A stretch of DNA of 20,380 nt. Source: a virus. The DNA is taken from positions 1 through 20,380 of IMG/VR virus record IMGVR_UViG_3300037961_000324; one strand, 5' to 3'. Below the pieces are notes generated by a model that was given only the letters and a program-made list of their open reading frames with translations, searched no databases and was not told where the DNA came from. Both the position numbers and the translations under genes were made by a program. Below, piece after piece: positions 6,373 to 12,016 of this stretch; position 1 is the stretch's first letter, and the number at the start of each line of letters is the position of its first letter.

Positions 6373-8615
6373 TGGCAAAAGAAAAATTATCAGACGCAAA
6401 TCTAATACAGTTAACAGCTAAACCTACTAGTTTAAAAACTAAAGCTAGGTTACCACACTTATTTGATTCTAATGATGTAGAACAAGACTCAACACAAGAC
6501 CCTATTACACACAATGTAATGGATGCTGTTGAAGCTCTTAGAACAGATTTTAATAAACTATATGATGATGTACACCACGTGTATAAAATGTTATATAATG
6601 CTTTTGGTACAGCAGAATCTGAAAATTGGGATAGTAGAGGTCCAACAGGTCCTCAAGGACCAGCAGGTCCTACAGGTCCTCAAGGTGGTACTGGTCCCAC
6701 AGGTTTAACAGGTTTAACCGGACCAACAGGTCCAGCCGGTCCTAAAGGTAGCACGGGTGCAGATGGTCCTGCCGGACCTACAGGTCCTACGGGTCCTGCC
6801 GGTGTTGCAGGTGCTAAAGGTAGTCCCGGTGCAACAGGAGGTACAGGTCCTACAGGTGCTCCCGGTCCTACAGGTCCTACCGGACCCACTGGAAGTACTG
6901 GTCCTACAGGTCCTACTGGTAGTACAGGTCCCGAAGGTTTAGTATGGAGAAACGATTGGTCTAGTTCTACAAGTTATTCTGTAGATGATGCAGTTTATAA
7001 CAAAGGTAGTTCTTGGATATGTGTAAAAGCTAATAGTAATTCAGAACCTAGTAGTAGTAATAATAGTTGGGCAGAATTAAGTGTTAAAGGTGATACCGGT
7101 CCAACTGGACCTACAGGTCCCACTGGTCCGACTGGTGGTATAGGTCCTACTGGACCAACAGGAGCCAAAGGTCCTACTGGTTTAACTGGTAGTGCTGGTC
7201 CTACCGGTCCAACAGGGGCAAAAGGTGATGATGGAGACACTGGTCCCACGGGTCCAACTGGTCCTACGGGTCCACAAGGTTTAAAAGGAAACACAGGTCC
7301 AACTGGTCCCACTGGTCCAGCAGGAGCTGATTCTACTGTTGCAGGACCAACCGGTCCTACTGGTGCACAAGGACCCAAAGGTAATACTGGTCCAACCGGA
7401 GCTAAAGGTCCGACAGGTCCAACGGGTCCAACAGGTCCAGCTTTTACATATGCAAATTTTACATCATCTCAGTTAGCAGGATTAACTGGTCCTACGGGAC
7501 CAACCGGTCCGACAGGACCGACAGGACCGACAGGTCCACAAGGATTAAAGGGTAATACAGGTAATACTGGACCTACTGGTGCGGCAAGTACAGTTGCTGG
7601 TCCAACAGGACCTACTGGTCCAAAAGGAGATAAAGGCGATACAGGTGCTAAAGGTCCTACTGGTCTAACGGGACCAACTGGACCAACTGGTGCTGATAGT
7701 ACAGTAGCCGGACCGACTGGTCCAACTGGACCGACAGGACCTGCTGGACCTAAAGGCTCAACTGGTAGTACAGGACCTACAGGACCTACTGGACCTGCAT
7801 TCGTTTACGCAAATTTTACAGGACCTCAACTAGCAGGTCTTACAGGTCCAACTGGACCTACCGGACCTCAAGGTCCACAAGGAGTTGCAGGACCTACAGG
7901 ACCTGCCGGTGCTAAAGGAACTACTGGCTCTACTGGACCAGCAGGACCTAAAGGAGCTACTGGAGGAACTGGACCTACTGGACCGACTGGACCCACCGGT
8001 CCTACCGGACCTGCATTTGTATATGCAAACTTTACTGGTCCACAATTAGCTGGGCTAACAGGACCTACGGGTCCTACAGGACCAACGGGACCTACGGGAC
8101 CCACTGGACCTAAAGGTGACAAAGGAAATACTGGTAACACAGGTGCAACAGGACCTGCAAGTACGGTAGCTGGACCTCCGGGACCAGCAGGACCTACTGG
8201 ACCTACGGGACCTAAAGGAGATACAGGACCTACTGGAGCAAAAGGTAGTACGGGTGCAACTGGACCGGCAGGTGGAACAGGACCAGCAGGTGCAGACGGA
8301 GATGATGGTGGACCCGGACCTACAGGACCAGCAGGACCAGCAGGACCGAAAGGTGACACTGGTGCTACCGGACCAGCCGGACCAAAAGGAAGTACTGGAA
8401 GTACAGGTGGCACCGGACCAGCAGGACCTCCGGGACCTCCCGGACCAACTGGTAGCACAGGTTCAGCAGGGTCAGCAGGACCTCCCGGACCACCGGGACC
8501 AACTGGACCAGCAGGTAGTGGTAGCTTTACTGGTAAGCAATCATTTCTTATCAGTACAAAAGGTGCTACAAAGTCAGTAGAAGTAACTAACGGATTAGTA
8601 ACGGGGTTTAAATAA
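6372..8615 (+). CDS. collagen-like (Gly-X-Y) fibre protein
   Basis: A 747-residue protein. Residues 1-89 are a non-collagen head with a likely trimer-forming helix (49-77). From residue 90 to about 716 it is mostly Gly-Pro-Thr type triplets, roughly 170 in all, broken by inserts. Residues 189-239 form a [11 protein letters not shown] module ending S-W-A-E-L, of the aromatic 'W..sttY..gd.V...g..y.c' type seen in carbohydrate-binding-like tail modules. There are four S-T-V-A-G interruptions (about 319, 404, 441, 595) and three Y-A-N-F-T-x-x-Q-L-A-G-L modules (357, 476, 548). The last resembles the F-x-Y-x-D-F-T-x-E-Q-L-x-x-L linker known before collagen stretches in phage tail proteins. The C-terminus (717-747) is a short non-collagen cap. 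Threonine in the Y position is common in bacterial and phage collagen-like proteins lacking hydroxyproline. It follows two fibre genes, so a side-fibre or capsid-fibre role is likely. Confidence 0.9.
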   Translation: MAKEKLSDANLIQLTAKPTSLKTKARLPHLFDSNDVEQDSTQDPITHNVMDAVEALRTDFNKLYDDVHHVYKMLYNAFGTAESENWDSRGPTGPQGPAGPTGPQGGTGPTGLTGLTGPTGPAGPKGSTGADGPAGPTGPTGPAGVAGAKGSPGATGGTGPTGAPGPTGPTGPTGSTGPTGPTGSTGPEGLVWRNDWSSSTSYSVDDAVYNKGSSWICVKANSNSEPSSSNNSWAELSVKGDTGPTGPTGPTGPTGGIGPTGPTGAKGPTGLTGSAGPTGPTGAKGDDGDTGPTGPTGPTGPQGLKGNTGPTGPTGPAGADSTVAGPTGPTGAQGPKGNTGPTGAKGPTGPTGPTGPAFTYANFTSSQLAGLTGPTGPTGPTGPTGPTGPQGLKGNTGNTGPTGAASTVAGPTGPTGPKGDKGDTGAKGPTGLTGPTGPTGADSTVAGPTGPTGPTGPAGPKGSTGSTGPTGPTGPAFVYANFTGPQLAGLTGPTGPTGPQGPQGVAGPTGPAGAKGTTGSTGPAGPKGATGGTGPTGPTGPTGPTGPAFVYANFTGPQLAGLTGPTGPTGPTGPTGPTGPKGDKGNTGNTGATGPASTVAGPPGPAGPTGPTGPKGDTGPTGAKGSTGATGPAGGTGPAGADGDDGGPGPTGPAGPAGPKGDTGATGPAGPKGSTGSTGGTGPAGPPGPPGPTGSTGSAGSAGPPGPPGPTGPAGSGSFTGKQSFLISTKGATKSVEVTNGLVTGFK
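7440..7601 (+). repeat. YANFT-to-STVAG block, copy 1
   Basis: Encodes residues 357-410: a Y-A-N-F-T module, a run of GPT triplets, a G-N-T-G-N-T-G stretch and A-S-T-V-A-G. The same 54-residue order with the same spacing recurs at 8013-8174. Confidence 0.7.
8013..8174 (+). repeat. YANFT-to-STVAG block, copy 2
   Basis: Encodes residues 548-601, parallel to 7440-7601 at the protein level, but most wobble positions differ (for example GGT-CCT in one copy against GGA-CCT in the other). Confidence 0.7.
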
Positions 8616-8788
8616 TGTTAAAATCAGAATTAGAAGCGTGGAAAAAAAATGCAGAAGATAAATGCAAAGAAGCCCACGACTTATTAGATGGCAAAAACTT
8701 TGGTGATATAAAACTAGAAGATATGCAAAGCATTTGGAAAAAAATGAGGGAAATCTTAGGATTAGAAATACCTAAAGAGGATGAGTAA
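8615..8788 (+). CDS. small helical hypothetical protein (57 aa)
   Basis: ATG at 8615 sits in the TAATG overlap with the collagen-like gene and the frame ends with TAA at 8786-8788. The product is 57 residues, highly charged (Lys/Glu/Asp) and probably helical throughout: [12 protein letters not shown] at the start, [12 protein letters not shown] in the middle, P-K-E-D-E at the end. No membrane span is present. It overlaps the next gene by 8 nt and its last codons hold that gene's AAGAGG ribosome site, which supports it being a real translated link in the operon. Family unknown. Confidence 0.65.
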   Translation: MLKSELEAWKKNAEDKCKEAHDLLDGKNFGDIKLEDMQSIWKKMREILGLEIPKEDE

Positions 8789-9068
8789 ACTTGCGAGGTC
8801 GTACAAGATGGATAGGATTGATGATAACTTCAGCATCCATCTTAACATTAAGTGGCTCATTCAGTTGCTTATGCTTACAGGTACACTTGTTTATGCGTAC
8901 GTTGGAATTACAACGCAACTTAGTAATATTACAAGAGAACTTGAACTATTATCAGAAAGAGTTATTAAATTAGAGGCGAAGCACGAGGCAGAAATTAAAG
9001 AGATTGAGAAATGGTATAAACAATCACTTGAACTAAATCCTCTTAAATGGGGACGTAAAAATAAATAA
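8781..9068 (+). CDS. single-span membrane protein, holin- or spanin-like
   Basis: A 95-residue protein. A short basic N-terminus is followed by one hydrophobic segment (about residues 24-44: W-L-I-Q-L-L-M-L-T-G-T-L-V-Y-A-Y-V-G), then a Glu/Leu/Lys-rich coiled coil (46-80) and a basic tail. The topology, one N-terminal span with a coiled-coil stalk, fits either a small holin-type membrane protein or an inner-membrane spanin. It lies at the head of the run of small genes that ends with the endolysin. No lipobox partner (outer-membrane spanin) was recognised nearby. The start at 8781 follows AAGAGG closely; an in-frame ATG at 8808 would give a protein nine residues shorter with the same span. 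Function inferred from topology and position only. Confidence 0.7.
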   Translation: MSKLARSYKMDRIDDNFSIHLNIKWLIQLLMLTGTLVYAYVGITTQLSNITRELELLSERVIKLEAKHEAEIKEIEKWYKQSLELNPLKWGRKNK

Positions 9069-9079
9069 TCCGGGGAAAT

Positions 9080-9397
9080 ATGGACTTTTTAGCAGTATAT
9101 TCAGAAGCAGGAATGATTGGCGTAGTCGGAGCTATGTTTGTCTATATGGTTTACAGTATGAACAAACGAGCTAGTGAACAAGCTCAAGCATTGGAAAATT
9201 TAAAAATAGAAAATAAGGGTCAAAGCGAAACACTAGAAAATATGGAAGGAATGATTATCAAGCTAATAGGAAGATGGAATCAGTCTGATGATAAACTTGA
9301 TAGGAAGTTTGATGCTCTTACCAAAGAGATAAATGATTTAGATAATCAAGTGTCTCGTATAGATGGCTCATTAAGTAGAATAAACGGGAAACACTAA
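9080..9397 (+). CDS. holin-like protein (BhlA/UviB-type topology)
   Basis: A 105-residue protein with GGGGA at 9072-9076 before its ATG. Residues 8-27 are one hydrophobic span (G-M-I-G-V-V-G-A-M-F-V-Y-M-V-Y), followed directly by K-R-A-S-E-Q and a long coiled coil (30-100) with heptad-like Leu/Ile/Met. This short lumenal N-terminus, single span and charged coiled tail match the general build of BhlA/UviB-type holin-like proteins. No sequence-level match can be verified here. It overlaps the next gene by one base (TAATG). It is the best single holin candidate of the three membrane proteins in this block, but a structural role is not excluded. Confidence 0.7.
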   Translation: MDFLAVYSEAGMIGVVGAMFVYMVYSMNKRASEQAQALENLKIENKGQSETLENMEGMIIKLIGRWNQSDDKLDRKFDALTKEINDLDNQVSRIDGSLSRINGKH

Positions 9398-9705
9398 TGG
9401 CATCACCAGCGTGGCAACGAAAAGAAGGTAAGTCTCCTAGTGGAGGCTTAAATGCAAAAGGAAGAGCGAGTTATAAGGGTGGCACTCTTAAAGCTCCAGT
9501 AACACAAAAAAATCCAAAGGGTAAAGCTAAAGCTAGACGTAAGTCATTCTGTGCAAGAATGTGTGGAATGAAAAGGAGACTTACTAGTGCTAAGACAGCT
9601 AGAGACCCAAACTCAAGAATTAACAAAGCATTACGTAAATGGAACTGTAATTGTGGTTCTAGGAAAAAAGCTAGTGCTGTAAGTAAGGCAAGGAAGTTAA
9701 GATGA
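9397..9705 (+). CDS. DUF6321-type basic phage protein
   Basis: A 102-residue, strongly basic protein (many Lys and Arg, few acidic residues). It opens with S-P-A-W-Q-R-K-E-G-K-S-P-S-G-G-L-N-A-K-G-R-A-S-Y, then T-L-K-A-P-V-T-Q-K-N-P-K-G-K-A-K-A-R-R-K-S-F-C-A-R-M-C-G-M. These blocks are the hallmark of the DUF6321 family, common in marine phages and of unknown function. Cys52, Cys56, Cys84 and Cys86 could bind a metal, though their spacing is not a standard zinc finger. The charge suggests nucleic-acid contact, perhaps as a packaged protein. It lies between two holin-like genes and overlaps the next gene as ATGA. Family assignment is fairly firm from remembered motifs; function is unknown. Confidence 0.85.
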   Translation: MASPAWQRKEGKSPSGGLNAKGRASYKGGTLKAPVTQKNPKGKAKARRKSFCARMCGMKRRLTSAKTARDPNSRINKALRKWNCNCGSRKKASAVSKARKLR

Positions 9706-9872
9706 CAAGAGCAGAGGCATTAAAGAAACTAAAAGGCTATAAAGGTGGTCTTATAAGTTGGGTTTTTGGAGGTAAAAGATACTATGGTAAGAAGAAGGGT
9801 GAGACAGCTACTCATATTCTTGCTACAACTCATAACGGAAAAACCAAACGAATACCCAAAAAGAAAAAGTAA
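9702..9872 (+). CDS. small basic hypothetical protein (56 aa)
   Basis: ATG at 9702 overlaps the TGA of the DUF6321-type gene (ATGA), and the frame closes with TAA at 9870-9872. The product is 56 residues and very basic: L-K-K-L-K-G-Y-K-G-G-L, then F-G-G-K-R-Y-Y-G-K-K-K-G-E and a P-K-K-K-K end. No known domain is recognised. The tight overlaps on both sides, and its pairing with another basic protein, support a real gene. It could contact nucleic acid. Confidence 0.65.
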   Translation: MTRAEALKKLKGYKGGLISWVFGGKRYYGKKKGETATHILATTHNGKTKRIPKKKK

Positions 9873-10021
9873 TGGATAGTTTAAAAGTTAGTGGCATAAG
9901 TACTAGTCTAGGTATGGTATACTATACTGATATTATATCTGGTGTTCTTATGTGTATAATGTTTGCAATCAATATATACTACTTAATATTAAAAATCAAA
10001 AACCAAAGTAAGGAGTCGTAA
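9872..10021 (+). CDS. short single-span membrane protein (49 aa), holin candidate
   Basis: ATG at 9872 lies in a TAATG overlap and TAA ends at 10021, again overlapping the next ATG. The 49-residue product has a polar N-terminus (D-S-L-K-V-S-G-I-S-T-S), one hydrophobic span of about 22 residues (20-41: D-I-I-S-G-V-L-M-C-I-M-F-A-I-N-I-Y-Y-L-I-L) and a short basic tail (K-I-K-N-Q-S-K). Short proteins of this layout close to the endolysin in marine phages are often called putative holins. It could act as a holin, an antiholin or a minor membrane protein. Confidence 0.65.
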   Translation: MDSLKVSGISTSLGMVYYTDIISGVLMCIMFAINIYYLILKIKNQSKES

Positions 10022-10245
10022 TGGACATAAAAGCAATGATGTTAGACTTAGCTGAGAAACAAGCTGATGCTATGAAAGATAAAATGATAGATGAATTAGG
10101 AAGCGAAGATATGGCTTCTAAAATTGCATCTGCCATTAATAAGAAAATTGACATACCATTTGTATCTGAAGAAAAAGAACAGATATTTTTTGAAAAGTGT
10201 GTTGATGTAGTAACTGACATTATCGAAGGAATGTTTAAAAAGTAA
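10021..10245 (+). CDS. small helical hypothetical protein before endolysin
   Basis: A 74-residue protein with AAGGAG at 10009-10014 before its ATG. It looks all-helical and amphipathic, with M-M-L-D-L-A-E-K-Q-A-D-A-M-K-D-K-M at the start and V-V-T-D-I-I-E-G-M-F-K-K at the end. There is no membrane span and no recognised family. Its stop is immediately followed by the endolysin ATG (TAAATG), so the two are probably translationally coupled. A lysis-regulation role is only a guess from position. Confidence 0.7.
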   Translation: MDIKAMMLDLAEKQADAMKDKMIDELGSEDMASKIASAINKKIDIPFVSEEKEQIFFEKCVDVVTDIIEGMFKK

Positions 10246-10722
10246 ATGGAATTTAAGGACGCAGTCAAAATTATCCTTAAACACGAAGGGGGGTATGTTA
10301 ATGACCCTGTTGACCCGGGAGGGGAAACTAATATGGGCATTAGTAAAAGAGCATATCCCTATCTTAATATTAAGGAGTTAACTAAGAAAGATGCTGAGGA
10401 CATATACTTCAAAGATTATTGGTTAAAAGCTAAAGTAAAAAAGATACCGGAAGAACTACGAATGATATATTTTGATATGGTAGTTAATATGGGTAAGTCG
10501 AGAGCTGTAAAGATACTGCAAACGGCAATAAGTGCTAAAGGCGTAAAGACCACAGTTGATGGAGGCATAGGTCCACAGACAATTAGTAATGCTTTAAAGT
10601 CTGGTTTAGAACCGGATAGACTTAGAAGTTACAGAGTTAAATACTATGCAGACTTAATAAATAGAAAACCTAGTTTAGAAAAGTATTGGTTTGGATGGTA
10701 TCGAAGGGCGTTAGAGGTATAG
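10246..10722 (+). CDS. endolysin, GH108-type lysozyme with PG_binding_3 domain
   Basis: A 158-residue muralytic enzyme. Residues 5-90 carry the family signature: L-K-H-E-G-G-Y-V-N-D-P-V-D-P-G-G-E-T-N-M-G-I (11-32), in which Glu14 of the H-E-G-G-Y motif is the expected catalytic acid. Residues 88-155 match the PG_binding_3 half: A-V-K-I-L-Q-T-A-I, then V-D-G-G-I-G-P-Q-T (104-112) and R-L-R-S-Y-R-V-K-Y-Y. Length is normal for GH108 phage endolysins, about 160-180 residues. Such enzymes hydrolyse the glycan strands of Gram-negative murein. No signal peptide or SAR segment is seen, so it should depend on a holin, and candidates lie just upstream. The start follows the previous stop directly. Confidence 0.93.
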   Translation: MEFKDAVKIILKHEGGYVNDPVDPGGETNMGISKRAYPYLNIKELTKKDAEDIYFKDYWLKAKVKKIPEELRMIYFDMVVNMGKSRAVKILQTAISAKGVKTTVDGGIGPQTISNALKSGLEPDRLRSYRVKYYADLINRKPSLEKYWFGWYRRALEV

Positions 10723-10724
10723 AT

Positions 10725-10985
10725 ATGTTCAACAACCTTAACATTAAGGGCACTAAGAAGTGGCGTAAGAAGCCTGACGAGTGTGCTCATTGTAAGAGTA
10801 AGAATGTTACTGGTATAGAAATATTATGTGCGTATGAAGGACCCTTATTTTGGGAATGTGATGACTGTGGTGAACGAATGCTACGCTTTACAAAACAGAC
10901 TACTGTAAAACATCTAAGAAAAACTGAAGATTTATTTATAGACCTTGAGGGGATGGAGAACATATGTCAACAACCACCAAATTAG
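10725..10985 (+). CDS. zinc-ribbon protein (86 aa)
   Basis: Two starts are possible in this frame: 10686, overlapping the endolysin by 37 nt, and ATG at 10725, which lies just after the endolysin stop with AGAGG at 10713-10717. I chose 10725, giving 86 residues. Cys20-x2-Cys23 and Cys45-x2-Cys48 form a clear C-x2-C...C-x2-C zinc ribbon, with the aromatic stretch G-P-L-F-W-E-C between them. The rest is basic at the N-terminus (K-K-W-R-K-K-P-D-E) and acidic at the C-terminus. Its partner is unknown; a nucleic-acid or protein-binding adaptor is plausible. Its end overlaps the phosphoesterase by 22 nt, and the phosphoesterase ribosome site lies inside it, so the two genes are probably co-expressed. 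Confidence 0.8.
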   Translation: MFNNLNIKGTKKWRKKPDECAHCKSKNVTGIEILCAYEGPLFWECDDCGERMLRFTKQTTVKHLRKTEDLFIDLEGMENICQQPPN

Positions 10986-11758
10986 ATAAAGGTGTAGTTA
11001 AACGTGGAATCGTTACACCAGATAAACATTTTCCGTTACACGACAAAAAAGCTATCGATGTGGTCTGCCAAGCGATTCGCATCATTAAGCCAGACTTTTA
11101 CGTTGACCTCGGAGATAGTGGAGAATTTAGTTCAGTATCACACTGGCAATGGAAGAAACGCAAACGTCCTCCGTTGGAGTATCAGTTGCCGAGAGTATAT
11201 GAAGACATCGGAGCTGTTAATGAAGGTATGGATATTATTGATGAAGCCCTTGATAAGGTACGATGTAAAGAAAAACATTTCTGCGAAGGAAACCACGAAC
11301 AATGGCTTAACTCTTTTGCTGAAGAAAACCCCTATCTACAAGGTCTTACGGTCCCAGACGCACTCTTACTTAAACAACGTGGTTTTGAATACTACCCAAA
11401 CGGAAAGTACTTAAAGCTAGGTAGGTTATGGTATTATCACGGGAACCATTACGGAGGAGTTGCACACGCAAGGAACCACTTATTAAAACTGGGATGCAAT
11501 GTAATCTATGGACATCATCACGATTTACAAATGCACAGCGTAACACATATAGACGGACCTAAGAGTGCTTGGAGTTTAGGATGCTTAAAGGATATGTCAG
11601 ATGAAGCTAATGGATGGCTTGGTAATCGTAAAACAAATTGGGCACACGCTTTTGCTGTTGTTGATTATTTTGATGACGGAAACTTTACGGTGCATATCGT
11701 CAATATTATTGACGGGAGAACTTCCTTATGGGGGAAAGAATTAAATGCCAAAGTCTAA
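10964..11758 (+). CDS. calcineurin-like metallophosphoesterase
   Basis: A 264-residue enzyme of the calcineurin-like phosphoesterase superfamily. The metal-binding motifs are in order: D20-x-H22 (P-D-K-H), G-D at 50-51 (Y-V-D-L-G-D), G-N-H-E at 109-112, H159 (Y-Y-H-G-N-H) and G-H-H-H at 183-186. This is the full two-metal centre, so it should be active. The family covers phosphatases, nucleases and phosphodiesterases, so the substrate cannot be told. A conserved aromatic insert S-H-W-Q-W-K-K-R-K-R follows the second motif. Codon use is unlike the neighbours: seven of eleven Arg codons are CGN, against one of nine in the first gene of the window. It overlaps the zinc-ribbon gene and the nozzle head gene, so it is part of the late operon despite this. 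Confidence 0.9.
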   Translation: MSTTTKLDKGVVKRGIVTPDKHFPLHDKKAIDVVCQAIRIIKPDFYVDLGDSGEFSSVSHWQWKKRKRPPLEYQLPRVYEDIGAVNEGMDIIDEALDKVRCKEKHFCEGNHEQWLNSFAEENPYLQGLTVPDALLLKQRGFEYYPNGKYLKLGRLWYYHGNHYGGVAHARNHLLKLGCNVIYGHHHDLQMHSVTHIDGPKSAWSLGCLKDMSDEANGWLGNRKTNWAHAFAVVDYFDDGNFTVHIVNIIDGRTSLWGKELNAKV

Positions 11759-12014
11759 CTTTGAAATACCATCCTTTAATAGAGGAATAATGTCTAACCC
11801 AGAAGATGAAAGAGACATTCCTACAGATGCCGCATCTTATTCTTTAAATATAGACCCTACTGTTAATGGTCAATTAGCAGGTATAACAAATGATAAAGCA
11901 TTAAAACTTACAGGTTTTGATAATAATGTTGTGTTAACTGATTGGGACCAAGGTTCTAGACATCAAACTCAAAATCCTGCACAAGAGTATCAAGCTCCAA
12001 CACCGAGTGCTTAA
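11745..12014 (+). CDS. nozzle/DNA-stabilisation protein, N-terminal piece
   Basis: An 89-residue protein overlapping the phosphoesterase by 14 nt. It begins with F-E-I-P-S-F-N-R-G-I-M-S-N-P-E-D-E-R-D-I-P and A-A-S-Y-S-L-N-I-D-P-T-V-N-G-Q-L. This is the typical opening of podoviral tail nozzle or packaged-DNA stabilisation proteins (T7 gp12-like, P22 gp10-like): a short 'GGI...p' strand, an 'a...N.d...g.l..r' segment and then the body. Here the chain ends in a Gln/Pro-rich tail after only 89 residues, and two bases later the 1176-residue body begins in another frame. It is probably a split version of one protein, with the two products assembling together. A separate small virion protein is the alternative. 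Confidence 0.65.
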   Translation: MPKSNFEIPSFNRGIMSNPEDERDIPTDAASYSLNIDPTVNGQLAGITNDKALKLTGFDNNVVLTDWDQGSRHQTQNPAQEYQAPTPSA

Positions 12015-12016
12015 TT

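Larger units (their letters stand above)
6639..8519 (+). repeat. Gly-X-Y coding repeat region with interruptions
   Basis: Nine-base units encode [12 protein letters not shown] and related triplets. It is visibly more G+C-rich than its surroundings. Glycine is mostly GGT in the 5' third and mostly GGA in the 3' third. Proline and threonine codons are all four kinds, mixed. Non-collagen inserts interrupt it at 6936-7088 and at the YANFT and STVAG modules. Confidence 0.9.

Noticed and set aside
6680-8458. Long reverse-strand open frames rich in Gly, Pro and Val across the collagen-like gene
   Set aside because: They are the mirror of the GGN-CCN-ACN repeats, which cannot produce stops on the other strand. 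They have no ribosome sites and oppose the direction of every other gene.
8791-8973. A TTG-started 60-residue frame inside the 8781 membrane gene, with a hydrophobic stretch
   Set aside because: It lies in another frame of a transmembrane-coding region, where hydrophobic shadows are common. The lipobox needed for an outer-membrane spanin is not present. An embedded lysis gene cannot be fully excluded.
10686-10724. Upstream start for the zinc-ribbon gene
   Set aside because: It would overlap the endolysin by 37 nt, and ATG at 10725 has a closer ribosome site and lies just after the endolysin stop.
11004-11414. A 136-residue + strand frame inside the phosphoesterase gene
   Set aside because: The other frame holds all metal-binding motifs of the phosphoesterase; this one has no ribosome site and no known motif.
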